From Brenneria goodwinii (lineage in GTDB: Bacteria; Pseudomonadota; Gammaproteobacteria; Enterobacterales; Enterobacteriaceae), in contig NZ_CP014137.1 of NCBI RefSeq assembly GCF_002291445.1, positions 5,022,001 through 5,086,000 of the forward strand: a DNA stretch of 64,000 nt, written 5' to 3'. The position numbers were made by a program, and so were the translations under genes. The stretch's first letter is position 1. Each line of letters opens with the position of its first letter. Positions 17,676 through 27,123 of the stretch are shown here, one piece after another. Under the pieces are notes generated by a model. That model did no database searches. It was not told the DNA's origin and was given only the letters and a program-made list of their open reading frames with translations.

Positions 17676-18680
17676 ATGAAAACGTTAGGCGAATTTATCG
17701 TCGAAAAACAGCACGATTTCTCTCATGCCACCGGTGAGCTTACCGCGCTGCTATCAGCGATTAAACTGGGCGCCAAAATTATCCATCGCGATATCAACAA
17801 GGCGGGCCTGGTCGATATTTTAGGCACCAGCGGTATTTCCAATATTCAGGGCGAAGTACAGATGAAGCTTGATCTGTACGCCAATGAAAAATTGAAAGCC
17901 GCTTTAAAAGCGCGTGGTGAAGTTGCAGGTATTGCCTCTGAAGAAGAGGATGAAATAGTTATCTTTGACGGCGAACGGGCTGAAAACGCTAAATATGTCG
18001 TTTTGATGGATCCGCTGGACGGCTCCTCCAACATTGATGTTAACGTATCCGTCGGCACGATATTCTCTATTTACCGACGCATCACCCCGCTGGGGGTCCC
18101 GGTAACGGAAGAAGACTTCCTGCAACCGGGTAACAAGCAGGTTGCCGCTGGTTATATCGTTTATGGCTCCTCCACCATGCTGGTGTATACCACGGGTCAC
18201 GGCGTGCATGCCTTTACCTACGATCCGTCCCTCGGTGTATTCTGCCTGTCTCATGAAAAGGTTCGTTTCCCGGAAAAAGGGAATATGTATTCCATCAACG
18301 AAGGAAACTACATCAAGTTTCCCATGGGGGTGAAGAAATACATTAAATACTGTCAGGAACAGGACGAAACGACGCTGCGTCCTTATACCTCGCGTTATAT
18401 CGGTTCACTGGTTGCCGATTTCCATCGTAACCTGCTGAAAGGCGGCATTTATCTCTACCCAAGCACGGCCAGTTATCCGAAAGGCAAACTGCGTCTGCTA
18501 TACGAATGCAATCCGATGGCGTTTCTGGCGGAGCAGGCCGGGGGGAAAGCCAGCGACGGTAAAAACCGCATTCTGGACATTGCCCCAGAGAAGCTGCACC
18601 AGCGTTCGCCTTTCTTTGTGGGAACCGAAGCGATGGTCAATGACGTTGAGCGTTTTATCCGCGAATACCCGGATGAGTAA
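17676..18680 (+). CDS. fbp: Fructose-1,6-bisphosphatase class I
   Basis: Fbp hydrolyses fructose 1,6-bisphosphate in gluconeogenesis. The frame is open from 17637, but the ATG at 17676 gives MKTLGEFIVEK, the family N-terminus, and 334 residues. Metal-binding residues lie in ASEEEDE and in MDPLDGSSNIDVN. The phosphate-contacting YIGSLVADFHRNL and the C-terminal AFLAEQAGGKASDG are present. Confidence 0.96.
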   Translation: MKTLGEFIVEKQHDFSHATGELTALLSAIKLGAKIIHRDINKAGLVDILGTSGISNIQGEVQMKLDLYANEKLKAALKARGEVAGIASEEEDEIVIFDGERAENAKYVVLMDPLDGSSNIDVNVSVGTIFSIYRRITPLGVPVTEEDFLQPGNKQVAAGYIVYGSSTMLVYTTGHGVHAFTYDPSLGVFCLSHEKVRFPEKGNMYSINEGNYIKFPMGVKKYIKYCQEQDETTLRPYTSRYIGSLVADFHRNLLKGGIYLYPSTASYPKGKLRLLYECNPMAFLAEQAGGKASDGKNRILDIAPEKLHQRSPFFVGTEAMVNDVERFIREYPDE

Positions 18681-18751
18681 CTTGATGTTGGCTACCTGAG
18701 TAATACGGCAGTGTGCCTCGCAGCCGGAGGCGCACCGCTGATAAGTCCCTT

Positions 18752-19171
18752 CTACTGGCTGTGCTCAAACCAGCTTTCCAGAATAATGACGGCTGATGCC
18801 GCATCGACGCTGCCTTTATCCAGCGCCCGAAAGCCGCCGCGTTCAAATAGGTCGGCGCGGGCTTCTACCGTGCTCAGGCGCTCGTCATGCAACGCGATCT
18901 GCACGCCAAAGCGGCCATGCAGTCGATTGGCGAATTTACGCGCTCTGGCGGTAAGCGGCTGTTCTGTGCCATCCATATTAAGCGGCAGTCCTACCACGAC
19001 CAGCGCCGGCTGCCATTCAGACAGTATCTTTCCCACTTGTTGCCAGTCAGGGATACCGTCCTGGGCTTTAAACGACGTTAACGGGCGAGCCGTACGCGTT
19101 ATCTCCTGACCGATGGCGACCCCGATGCTTTTGGTGCCGAAATCAAAAGCCAGAATGGTACGGTTTGCCAT
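18752..19171 (-). CDS. ruvX: RuvX/YqgF family resolvase-fold protein
   Basis: RuvX (YqgF) is an RNase H-fold nuclease linked to 16S rRNA 5'-end processing and, in other bacteria, to Holliday junction resolution. The 139-residue product begins with the fold signature LAFDFGTKSIGVAIG, has VGLPLNMDGTEQPLT in the middle and the acidic DERLSTVEA near the end. I chose the ATG at 19171, which overlaps the yqgE stop as TGATG; a TTG one codon upstream is less likely. Co-transcribed with yqgE. Confidence 0.93.
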   Translation of the reverse strand: MANRTILAFDFGTKSIGVAIGQEITRTARPLTSFKAQDGIPDWQQVGKILSEWQPALVVVGLPLNMDGTEQPLTARARKFANRLHGRFGVQIALHDERLSTVEARADLFERGGFRALDKGSVDAASAVIILESWFEHSQ

Positions 19172-19734
19172 CAAGCGTGTCCTGCTTCCGTCGCGATATT
19201 ATGGATATCTACGCCCAGTTTTTTGGCCGCCGCCCGCCAGCGTTCGGCAATCGGCGTATTGAACAGAATATCTTTATCCGCCGGCGTAGTGAGCCAGGTA
19301 TTGTCCAACAATTCGTCTTCGAGCTGGCCCTCTTCCCAGGCGGAATAGCCCAGCGCCACCAGCATGTTTTCCGGTTGGTCCGCGGTTCCCAATGTTTCCA
19401 GCACGTCTTTCGACGTGGTGATCATGGTGTCCTCGGAAATGCTGATGCTGGAGCCGAAACCAGAGCGCGGCGTATGCAGAATGAATCCGCGATCGTCAGC
19501 CAGCGGTCCGCCAGAAAAAACCGGCTTGTCCAGGTTGATTGACGGATCCCGCGGGGTTGGATTGATCTTTAGCTTTTTCAGCACATTTTCCACAGTAAAC
19601 TGCTCCATGGGCTTGTTGATGATCAACCCCATAGCGCCGTCTTCGTTATGTTCGCAGATGTAGACCACCGAACGCTTAAATACCGGATCCTGGAGTGCTG
19701 GCATAGCAATGAGAAAGTGATGCTGTAAATTCAT
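19171..19734 (-). CDS. yqgE: YqgE/AlgH family protein
   Basis: This is a conserved cytoplasmic protein of the UPF0301/AlgH family, with no settled biochemical function. The 187-residue product starts MNLQHHFLIAMP and contains family motifs YICEHNEDGAMGLIINKP and VFSGGPL. The stop overlaps the ruvX start, so the two are probably translated together. It lies 103 bp downstream of gshB. Confidence 0.93.
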   Translation of the reverse strand: MNLQHHFLIAMPALQDPVFKRSVVYICEHNEDGAMGLIINKPMEQFTVENVLKKLKINPTPRDPSINLDKPVFSGGPLADDRGFILHTPRSGFGSSISISEDTMITTSKDVLETLGTADQPENMLVALGYSAWEEGQLEDELLDNTWLTTPADKDILFNTPIAERWRAAAKKLGVDIHNIATEAGHA

Positions 19735-19837
19735 CGTATTTTTATCGATCTCTGTCGGCGTTGGATGATCGGCTTGTCAAAAAGCACGAGCCGGGCGTTC
19801 ATGCGTCACGGTTGAAAAAATATCCTCCGCGAACGCA

Positions 19838-20797
19838 TTAGCTGTTACGCGCAGCCAGACGTCTCTTAATCGCATCCATCAACATGCCGGTGATGGAGAT
19901 ATCCGGATAGGCGGCTTCAATCTCACGTACGCAGGTTGGGCTAGTGACGTTGATTTCAGTTAAACGATCGCCAATGATATCCAGGCCGACGAAAATCAGC
20001 CCCTTCTGCTTCAGCGTGGGAGCAATCTCGTTGGCAATCTGCCAGTCGCTATCGCTTAGCGGGCGGGCTTCCCCTCGTCCGCCGGCCGCTAGGTTGCCGC
20101 GCGTTTCTCCACTTTTGGGAATACGGGCCAGGCAGTAGGGAACGGGTTCGCCGTCAATCACCAGCACGCGTTTATCGCCTTCTTTAATCGCGGGCAGATA
20201 GTTTTGCGCCATGCAATAACGGCTGGCATTTTCGGTCAGCGTTTCAATAATAACAGAGACGTTGGCGTCATCCTGTTTCAATCGAAAAATAGAGGTGCCC
20301 CCCATGCCATCCAGCGGTTTCAGAATGACATCGCCATGTTTCTGATGGAATTGGCGTAGTTTATCCGCGCTGCGGGTAACCAGGGTGTCCGGCGTCAGGT
20401 GCGGGAACCAGGCGGTAAACAGTTTTTCGTTGCAGTCGCGCAGGCTCTGCGGCTTATTGACGATCAGCGTTCCTTTCTCTTCCGCACGCTCCAGAATATA
20501 GGTGGCGTAAATGAACTCCGTATCGAACGGCGGATCCTTACGCATCAAAATAACATCCAGCTCTTCCAGCGCGATGTCCTGCTCCCCGGAGAAATCATAC
20601 CAGCCATCATAGTCGTACTGTACGTTCAGGCGGCGGGTGGTGGCGCGGGCGGCGCCGGAGTGAAGATAGAGATCGTTCATCTCCATGTAATGCAATTCCC
20701 AACCACGACGCTGTGCTTCCAGCAACATGGCGAAGCTGGTGTCTTTCTTGATATTGATGGCGTCGATAGGATCCATCACGATACCGAGTTTGATCAT
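19838..20797 (-). CDS. gshB: Glutathione synthetase
   Basis: GshB joins gamma-glutamylcysteine and glycine with ATP, the second step of glutathione synthesis. The 319-residue product has the ATP-grasp fold, with VILKPLDGMGGTSIFR for nucleotide binding, KEGDKRVLVIDGEPVPY and the C-terminal INVTSPTCVREIE. A strong AAAGGAG ribosome site lies 7 bases before the ATG, and rsmE ends only 11 bp upstream. Confidence 0.97.
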   Translation of the reverse strand: MIKLGIVMDPIDAINIKKDTSFAMLLEAQRRGWELHYMEMNDLYLHSGAARATTRRLNVQYDYDGWYDFSGEQDIALEELDVILMRKDPPFDTEFIYATYILERAEEKGTLIVNKPQSLRDCNEKLFTAWFPHLTPDTLVTRSADKLRQFHQKHGDVILKPLDGMGGTSIFRLKQDDANVSVIIETLTENASRYCMAQNYLPAIKEGDKRVLVIDGEPVPYCLARIPKSGETRGNLAAGGRGEARPLSDSDWQIANEIAPTLKQKGLIFVGLDIIGDRLTEINVTSPTCVREIEAAYPDISITGMLMDAIKRRLAARNS

Positions 20798-20808
20798 TAT
20801 TTTCTCCT

Positions 20809-21543
20809 TTACCCCAGATCGCCGAAACGTACCTGTAAGGCAGTAATTGCGGTGAGCGCTGTGGTTTCTGTACGCAATACGCGTGGCCCCAAAAGGATAT
20901 CGGTAAATCCGTATTCTGAGGTCATCGAAATTTCATTGGAGGAAAGGCCTCCCTCTGGGCCAATCAACAACCGAACCTGATTTACCGGCAACGGCAAGGT
21001 ATTAATGCTCTGCGTGGCGCGTGGATGCAGGTTGAGTTTTAACGCCGAATCCTGTTCGGCGCACCAGCTTTCCAACGTCATGGCCGGCCGCACTTCCGGC
21101 AGGCGGTTGCGGCCGCACTGTTCACAGGCGGCTATGGCGATTTTCCGCCATTGACCAATCTTCTTCTCCAGACGGTCCGCGTCTAATTTTACACCGCAGC
21201 GTTCAGAAAGCAGAGGCGTAATAATATTCACGCCCAGTTCAATGGACTTCTGAATGGTGAATTCCATTTTTTCGCCGCGGGACATGACTTGCCCAAGATG
21301 CAGATGCAACGGCGACTCTCTGTCTTCCAACTTACCTTCTGTGAAGCGGACGCGCACACTTTTTTTGTCTGCCTGAACAATTTCGGCGTCAAAGATGTAA
21401 TTACTGCCGTCAAATAGTTGTAGCGGCTGGCCGCTATTCATCCGCAGAACACGCCCAACATGGTTGGCCGCCTCTTCACTCAGTTCAACTTCACCACCGG
21501 CGGGCGGCAGCGTTTCGGGATGAAAAATGCGCGGTATTCGCAT
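20809..21543 (-). CDS. rsmE: 16S rRNA m3U1498 methyltransferase
   Basis: RsmE methylates N3 of U1498 in 16S rRNA using S-adenosylmethionine. The 244-residue product has an N-terminal PUA-like domain and a SPOUT methyltransferase domain. The knot motifs are LLIGPEGGLS and the C-terminal LGPRVLRTETTALTA. It is upstream of gshB in the same operon, as in E. coli. Confidence 0.96.
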   Translation of the reverse strand: MRIPRIFHPETLPPAGGEVELSEEAANHVGRVLRMNSGQPLQLFDGSNYIFDAEIVQADKKSVRVRFTEGKLEDRESPLHLHLGQVMSRGEKMEFTIQKSIELGVNIITPLLSERCGVKLDADRLEKKIGQWRKIAIAACEQCGRNRLPEVRPAMTLESWCAEQDSALKLNLHPRATQSINTLPLPVNQVRLLIGPEGGLSSNEISMTSEYGFTDILLGPRVLRTETTALTAITALQVRFGDLG

Positions 21544-21634
21544 ACTGATGTTCTGACCTTATGAATAATGATTCGAGTTGGGCAGGGTATCGTCCGTGAT
21601 AGGGAAACGGTAACGCCGCCACACTGTTCTGATT

Positions 21635-21659
21635 CGTCATTCCTGCGCTGGCAGGGAGC
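21635..21659. repeat. Intergenic palindromic repeat, copy 3
   Basis: CGTCATTCCTGCGCTGGCAGGGA is a degenerate version of the palindromes at 14179 and 16028, in the 287-bp gap between endA and rsmE. Only one arm is well conserved. Confidence 0.45.
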
Positions 21660-21830
21660 TTTTGATATCCCTATGACCGCTTCCCAGCTACCCGCTCCAG
21701 CCATAAGCCTATGTAAAAACACCAAGCGTATTTTTGTGCGCAAGAATGGCGTAGCGATAGACAGTCATTACCTTGTCACCGCCTTCCTGGCGGTGATTTT
21801 ACGGGTAAATCGTTATAGTAGGTGGAGCGA

Positions 21831-22529
21831 TTATTGCTGGCAAGCCCGTTGAACATAAGGGTTGTGATTCCCTTGTTTCGCGGCGATGCGCTGGTCGCGG
21901 GTACATTCCCATTGCGTGACGGGGAATTGTTTATCCCAGACTTCAAACAGTTGCGTTTGCTGTCTGGACAGGCGCAACTGATAGCGATCCCGCATATAAA
22001 AGTAGGTACGGGCGATGGCTCCGCGGGCGCGGGCTGGCGGTTCGGCCAGCTTGTTTTTGAAATCGATCTTCATTTCACACTGGCCGTACGCGGATTGTCC
22101 GCCGTTCCATTGGCCGTACATGAAATTACCACGATCGGCATTGACCTCGCCGATGGCGGGTTGCAGATTATGCAAGTCGGTTTCCATCTCACGGTATACC
22201 GGATCTCTACTGCAATTCTTTCTGCCGCCCTGTTGCCAGCACTGGCGCTGATGGCCGAACTGCCAGGCGGGGACGACGTGTTCCCATTCAATACGGTTGG
22301 CGCGCAGTTCGCTTTTTCTTACCTGATAGCCGCAGGATGCGAGGTCAGGGATGCCTTTTTTCCCCTGCCATGTGATTTCACAACCGCAATAAAACGTTCC
22401 CGGCGCGCCCTGATTGACTTCGACAGCGGCGGCTTTTGCCTGAGTGAAGTTATTAATCTTTTGGCTAAAGGCGGTGGCGGAAACCAGACCAAGCGCAATC
22501 GATGCGATAGCGAGTGTTTTGCGTAGCAT
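21831..22529 (-). CDS. endA: Endonuclease I, periplasmic
   Basis: EndA is a non-specific periplasmic DNA endonuclease. The 232-residue product has a signal peptide (about 22 residues, ending near ATAFS). The endonuclease_1 domain contains RIEWEHVVPAWQFG, where the His is catalytic, plus several cysteines that can form disulfides. The family motif DLHNLQPAIGEVN follows. It lies between sprT and rsmE, in E. coli order. Confidence 0.96.
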   Translation of the reverse strand: MLRKTLAIASIALGLVSATAFSQKINNFTQAKAAAVEVNQGAPGTFYCGCEITWQGKKGIPDLASCGYQVRKSELRANRIEWEHVVPAWQFGHQRQCWQQGGRKNCSRDPVYREMETDLHNLQPAIGEVNADRGNFMYGQWNGGQSAYGQCEMKIDFKNKLAEPPARARGAIARTYFYMRDRYQLRLSRQQTQLFEVWDKQFPVTQWECTRDQRIAAKQGNHNPYVQRACQQ

Positions 22530-22627
22530 ATTCCAAAATACTCCACGGGCAATAAATCAGGCAGACTACCGGATGTTACTTCGGCAGGCAAATGCAAAAG
22601 TTGGTTTTTTTAACTGAGAATTTTCTT

Positions 22628-23140
22628 TTAAATAGAATTTGTTACGACTAAACGTAATGTTTTTCCGCAGTGCCGGCAGCGATATTCTGTTTCGCCGCGA
22701 ACCACCCGGTTATGACGCCGTACGGTCAACTGATGCTGCTGACAATCGCATTGGTAAGGGAAAGTTTTGCCCTGGACGGATTTCACCGCAAAACGGTGGG
22801 TTCGTCGGGCGGGAGTCTGCAACACGTTTTCCATCATCCAGCGCCACTCTTTGCCATGCGGCGCGACTTTGCCAAAGCGAGCGAATACCAACAGGTGGGC
22901 CAGCTCATGCGGAACCACTTCATCAATAAAGGCCTGCTGATTTTCCTGCAATAGAACCGGGTTTAGCCGGATTTCCCAGTGCTGTAGCCATGCGGTGCCC
23001 GCTATGGATCCGCGCTGCTGATAGTTAACGGCAGGTTCGGGATAATCGGTGTTCAGGGTAAGGTTAGCCTGACGGAGTTTTTCACGCAGGCAACGCATGA
23101 CGGCCTGATGGTGAGCGATGGGAATTCTTGGTGTGTTCAT
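22628..23140 (-). CDS. sprT: SprT zinc-dependent metalloprotease-like protein
   Basis: This is a SprT-family protein, related to the SPRTN DNA-protein crosslink proteases; its role in bacteria is little known. The product is 170 residues from the ATG at 23140 (MNTPRIPIAHH matches the family). It has the zinc motif HELAH with a third His in APHGKEW. A C-terminal zinc ribbon carries CDCQQH and YRCRHCGKTL. The frame stays open 12 codons upstream, but those lack family similarity. Confidence 0.9.
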   Translation of the reverse strand: MNTPRIPIAHHQAVMRCLREKLRQANLTLNTDYPEPAVNYQQRGSIAGTAWLQHWEIRLNPVLLQENQQAFIDEVVPHELAHLLVFARFGKVAPHGKEWRWMMENVLQTPARRTHRFAVKSVQGKTFPYQCDCQQHQLTVRRHNRVVRGETEYRCRHCGKTLRLVVTNSI

Positions 23141-23221
23141 GCGAAGCAGCATAAAACGGGGCGCAGCCCGGCGCAATAGGGGATGTCTGGCGCAGAAGAC
23201 GGGCGAATAAAAATACGGCGG

Positions 23222-23251
23222 ATAACAAACGGCGAACGTGAGTTCGCCGTT
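23222..23251 (-). terminator. metK terminator
   Basis: A 10-bp stem AACGGCGAAC / GTTCGCCGTT with a 4-base loop follows metK on the minus strand and leads into a short T-rich tract (TTTGTTATC). Confidence 0.75.
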
Positions 23252-23263
23252 CGAACTTAATGA

Positions 23264-24415
23264 TTATAACCCGGCGGCTTCACGCAACTGCGCGGCCTTG
23301 TCGGTTTTTTCCCACGGGAAATGTTCACGGCCGAAGTGACCGTAAGCCGCGGTATCCTGGTAGATCGGATGCAGCAGATCCAGCATCTGGATTAAACCGT
23401 ACGGACGCAGATCGAAGAACTCGCGCACCAGCAGCGTCAGTTTTTCGGTAGGGATTGTTTCCGTGCCGAATGTCTCGATCATGATGGAGGTCGGTTCGGC
23501 AACGCCGATAGCGTACGATACCTGAATCTCGCAGCGATCCGCCAAGCCGGCGGCAACGATGTTTTTCGCCACATAGCGGGCGGCATAAGCGGCGGAACGG
23601 TCCACTTTGGATGGATCCTTGCCGGAGAAGGCCCCGCCACCGTGACGAGCCGCGCCACCGTAGGTATCTACAATAATTTTACGACCGGTCAGACCGCAGT
23701 CGCCCATCGGGCCGCCGATAACGAAACGGCCGGTTGGGTTAATGAAGAATTTGGTGCTGGCGGTAAGCCATTCGGCAGGAAGAACCGGCTTGATGATTTC
23801 TTCCATTACCGCTTCATGCAGATCGTGCTGCGAGATCTCTTCAGAATGCTGAGTGGATAGCACTACGGCATCAATACCGGCGATTTTGCCGTCGTCATAC
23901 AGGAACGTAACCTGACTTTTCGCATCCGGACGCAGCCATGGCAGCGTGCCGTTTTTGCGCACTTCAGACTGACGCTGCACCAGGCGATGCGCATAGGTGA
24001 TCGGCGCTGGCATCAGGACATCCGTTTCATTGGTTGCATAACCAAACATCAGCCCCTGGTCGCCCGCGCCCTGTTCCAACGGATCGCTACGATCCACACC
24101 CTGATTGATATCGGGTGATTGTTTACCAATGGCGCTCAGCACCGCACAGGAGTTGGCATCAAAACCCATTTCGGAATTAACGTAACCAATATCGCGCACA
24201 GTACGGCGGGTAATTTCTTCGATATCTACCCAGGCGCTGGTCGTGATTTCACCACCGACTAACACCATACCGGTTTTTACGTAAGTCTCACAGGCGACAC
24301 GCGCCTTAGGATCCTGCTCCAGGATGGCGTCAAGGACGGCATCGGAGATCTGATCCGCAATCTTATCCGGGTGTCCCTCAGAGACAGACTCGGACGTAAA
24401 AAGGTGTTTAGCCAT
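23264..24415 (-). CDS. metK: S-adenosylmethionine synthetase
   Basis: MetK makes S-adenosylmethionine from methionine and ATP. The product is 383 residues from the ATG at 24415 (MAKHLFTSESVSEGHPDK); the frame extends 6 codons further but the family starts here. Active-site motifs are GHPDKIADQISD, GAGDQGLMFGY and the phosphate loop GGGAFSGKDPSKVDRS. It is transcribed toward endA. The upstream region carries MetJ-box-like sequences. Confidence 0.97.
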   Translation of the reverse strand: MAKHLFTSESVSEGHPDKIADQISDAVLDAILEQDPKARVACETYVKTGMVLVGGEITTSAWVDIEEITRRTVRDIGYVNSEMGFDANSCAVLSAIGKQSPDINQGVDRSDPLEQGAGDQGLMFGYATNETDVLMPAPITYAHRLVQRQSEVRKNGTLPWLRPDAKSQVTFLYDDGKIAGIDAVVLSTQHSEEISQHDLHEAVMEEIIKPVLPAEWLTASTKFFINPTGRFVIGGPMGDCGLTGRKIIVDTYGGAARHGGGAFSGKDPSKVDRSAAYAARYVAKNIVAAGLADRCEIQVSYAIGVAEPTSIMIETFGTETIPTEKLTLLVREFFDLRPYGLIQMLDLLHPIYQDTAAYGHFGREHFPWEKTDKAAQLREAAGL

Positions 24416-24470
24416 GAGTTTTTTTACCTTCAAATCAAAGCCGTTAAGCAGTTTACCCGTTAATCAGTAT

Positions 24471-24494
24471 AGATGGATTAACATCTGGACGTCC
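24471..24494 (-). promoter_or_regulatory. Candidate tandem MetJ boxes upstream of metK
   Basis: Three adjacent 8-mers (AGATGGAT, TAACATCT, GGACGTCC) resemble the MetJ operator consensus AGACGTCT with about 5, 5 and 6 matches. They lie about 55-80 bp before the metK start. MetJ with S-adenosylmethionine represses metK in enterobacteria, so tandem boxes are expected here. The match was judged by eye. Confidence 0.45.
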
Positions 24495-24733
24495 ATTTTA
24501 GGTCACATTTTGGACTCATTACCAGCAGTTTTTGGTTTTAACTGCCCATCGTTTTTCATCATGAGCTATTTTTTACTGTTATGGGCCACGACAATATTTT
24601 CATTTTGCTTTTACCGCGTCATGTCGGTATAAACGCGCAAGCGGTGTATGTTCTCCCCCGTGGTAGGGTATGTTTACTGTGACATTGATAGCGAACCGTA
24701 CATCCAGCGGAGCGCGTGGAGGTGATAGGATTA

Positions 24734-24871
24734 ATGATCCGTTGTTTACTGAGTGTGTTGCGTGTGCAACGCGTTTCTTCTGACGCCGTCGCGTCATTTG
24801 CTCATCCCTTCTTTTCGTTTGCCCGAAGTTGCCTGTCTTTAAATTCGGCTCAGGACGCCAGGGCCGGTTAA
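24734..24871 (+). CDS. Possible leader peptide upstream of speA
   Basis: A 45-codon frame starts with ATG at 24734. Before it lies GGAGGTGAT (24718-24726), an unusually long match to the 3' end of 16S rRNA, and a second AGGA lies 3 bases from the ATG. The peptide (MIRCLLSVLRVQRVSSD...) is Arg- and Ser-rich and resembles nothing I recognise. It sits 245 bp before speA on the same strand, so it could be a regulatory leader for arginine decarboxylase, but this is inference. It could also be chance. Confidence 0.35.
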   Translation: MIRCLLSVLRVQRVSSDAVASFAHPFFSFARSCLSLNSAQDARAG

Positions 24872-25116
24872 TCCGTCTCTATTGCCTGGGGCTGGGGGCC
24901 GGCAAGGGTTTCCCTGTTATTTCCACCATGAGTTTTCACTGACCCGTACCACGGAGTCTGCCAACGTGTTTTACACTAATAAGAGTAATAAAACGGCGGC
25001 ATACTGTATTCAGCCCGGTTTTTCACGGCCGATGCAGAGTGCGGCAAGCATGTTTATGCAAGCTGTTTATTTAGGCGCTGATGCGATCAGCAGTACAAAA
25101 AAAGAAGAGGTTCGTT

Positions 25117-27096
25117 ATGTCTGACGACATGATTCATCGAGGCTCGTCAGCGACGGGTAAACATGAAAACTTGCGCTCTATGCAGGAGGTTGCCATGAAT
25201 GACCAGAATGCCAGCGAAATGCTTCGTACCTATAATATTGCCTGGTGGGGCAATAATTATTACGACGTCAATGAGTTAGGGCATATCAGCGTCTGTCCGG
25301 ATCCCGATGTGCCGGAAGCGCGTGTCGATCTGGCCAAATTGGTCAAAGAGCTGCAGGAAGAAAATCATCAACGCCTGCCGGCGCTATTCTGTTTCCCTCA
25401 AATTCTCCAGCACCGGTTGCGCTCGATTAACGCGGCGTTTAAACGGGCGCGTGAATCGTTTGGCTATGAGGGCGGCTACTTTCTGGTGTACCCGATAAAA
25501 GTCAACCAGCATCGCCGTGTGATTGAATCGCTGGTCAACTCCGGCGAACCGATGGGGCTGGAGGCCGGATCAAAAGCGGAACTGATGGCGGTGCTGGGCC
25601 ACGCCGGAATGACGCGCACGGTGATTGTCTGTAACGGCTATAAGGATCGCGAGTACATTCGCCTGGCGTTGGTGGGCGAAAAACTGGGACACAAAGTTTA
25701 TCTGGTCATTGAAAAAATGTCCGAGATTAAGCTGGTGCTGGAGGAAGCGGAGCGTCTGAACGTGGTGCCCCGTCTTGGCGTTCGCGCCCGGTTGGCTTCC
25801 CAGGGCTCCGGTAAATGGCAGTCCAGCGGCGGCGAAAAATCCAAATTCGGTCTGGCCGCGGCGCAGGTGCTGCAACTCGTTGAAATGCTGCGCGCGGCCG
25901 GGCGGCTGGATAGCCTGCAACTGCTGCATTTCCATCTTGGTTCCCAACTGGCGAATATTCGCGATATCGCCACCGGGGTGCGTGAATCCGCCCGTTTCTA
26001 CGTTGAATTGCACAAGCTGGGCGTCAACATTCAGTGTTTCGACGTTGGCGGCGGTTTAGGGGTGGATTATGAAGGAACCCGCTCTCAGTCCGACTGTTCG
26101 GTAAACTACGGCCTGAATGAATACGCCAACAATGTGATTTGGGGCATTGGCGATGCCTGCAACGAATATGGGCTGCCGCACCCGACGGTGATCACCGAAT
26201 CGGGCCGGGCGGTCACGGCGCACCACACCGTGTTGGTTTCCAACATTATCGGGGTGGAGCGTAATGAATTCAGCGAACCTTCCGCGCCAGAGGATGATGC
26301 GCCGCGGGCGTTGGAAAGTCTGTGGTCAACCTGGCAGGAAATCAAACAGCCGGGGAATCGGCGTTCTCTGCGTGAATGGCTGCATGACAGCCAGATGGAC
26401 CTGCATGATGTGCATACCCAATACACGCACGGTATGTTGGATTTAACCCAGCGGGCGAAAGCGGAACAGCTTTATCTGAGTATCTGTCAGAAAATTCAGC
26501 AGCAGCTGGATCCCAGCAATCGTGCCCATCGGCCGATTATTGATGAGCTGCAGGAGCGCATGGCCGATAAGCTGTACGTCAATTTCTCGCTGTTCCAGTC
26601 GATGCCGGATGCATGGGGAATCGATCAGTTGTTCCCGGTTATGCCGCTGGAAGGGTTGAACAAGCAACCCGATCGCCGCGCGGTGCTGTTGGATATTACC
26701 TGTGATTCGGATGGTTCCATCGATCATTACATTGATGGCGATGGTATTGCGACAACGATGCCGATGCCGCCGTATGATCCTGATAATCCGCCTTTATTAG
26801 GCTTTTTTATGGTTGGCGCGTATCAGGAAATACTGGGGAATATGCATAACCTGTTTGGCGACACCGCTACCGTCGATGTATTCGTTTTCCAGGATGGTTC
26901 CGTTGAGATTGATGAGTCGGACGAAGGGAACACGGTTGCCGATATGTTGGAATACGTTCAGCTCGATCCCGAGGTATTGATGGCTCGTTTCCGCGATCAG
27001 GTAAAAGCGACTAACCTGGATGTGGCGCTTCAGGCGCAGTTCCTGGAAGAGTTTGAAACCGGTCTTTATGGGTATACCTATTTAGAGGACGAATAA
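25117..27096 (+). CDS. speA: Biosynthetic arginine decarboxylase
   Basis: SpeA converts arginine to agmatine, the first step of the agmatine route to putrescine. The 659-residue product is a PLP enzyme of the alanine-racemase-like fold III group. The PLP lysine lies in YPIKVNQHRR and phosphate binding in DVGGGLGVDYEG. The C-terminal sheet domain contains CDSDGSIDHYIDGDG. The ATG at 25117 (MSDDMIHRG) follows AAGAAGAGG; the frame extends 12 codons upstream without family similarity. A strong terminator follows. Confidence 0.96.
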   Translation: MSDDMIHRGSSATGKHENLRSMQEVAMNDQNASEMLRTYNIAWWGNNYYDVNELGHISVCPDPDVPEARVDLAKLVKELQEENHQRLPALFCFPQILQHRLRSINAAFKRARESFGYEGGYFLVYPIKVNQHRRVIESLVNSGEPMGLEAGSKAELMAVLGHAGMTRTVIVCNGYKDREYIRLALVGEKLGHKVYLVIEKMSEIKLVLEEAERLNVVPRLGVRARLASQGSGKWQSSGGEKSKFGLAAAQVLQLVEMLRAAGRLDSLQLLHFHLGSQLANIRDIATGVRESARFYVELHKLGVNIQCFDVGGGLGVDYEGTRSQSDCSVNYGLNEYANNVIWGIGDACNEYGLPHPTVITESGRAVTAHHTVLVSNIIGVERNEFSEPSAPEDDAPRALESLWSTWQEIKQPGNRRSLREWLHDSQMDLHDVHTQYTHGMLDLTQRAKAEQLYLSICQKIQQQLDPSNRAHRPIIDELQERMADKLYVNFSLFQSMPDAWGIDQLFPVMPLEGLNKQPDRRAVLLDITCDSDGSIDHYIDGDGIATTMPMPPYDPDNPPLLGFFMVGAYQEILGNMHNLFGDTATVDVFVFQDGSVEIDESDEGNTVADMLEYVQLDPEVLMARFRDQVKATNLDVALQAQFLEEFETGLYGYTYLEDE

Positions 27097-27123
27097 CGTC
27101 TTATACCCCGGAATATATTGATG

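Larger units (their letters stand above)
24416..25116. other. Divergent metK-speA intergenic region
   Basis: About 700 bp separate the two divergent genes. It holds the candidate MetJ boxes (24471-24494) and a small reading frame with a strong ribosome site (24734-24871). A longer stretch before speA (about 24960-25116) has another open frame without a good start. No family member was recognised. E. coli has small genes (yqgB) in the same gap, but I see no similarity to YqgB. Confidence 0.6.

Noticed and set aside
21822..22526. Long plus-strand open frame opposite endA
   Set aside because: It mirrors endA almost base for base, has no ribosome site and gives no recognisable protein; endA has a clear family match.
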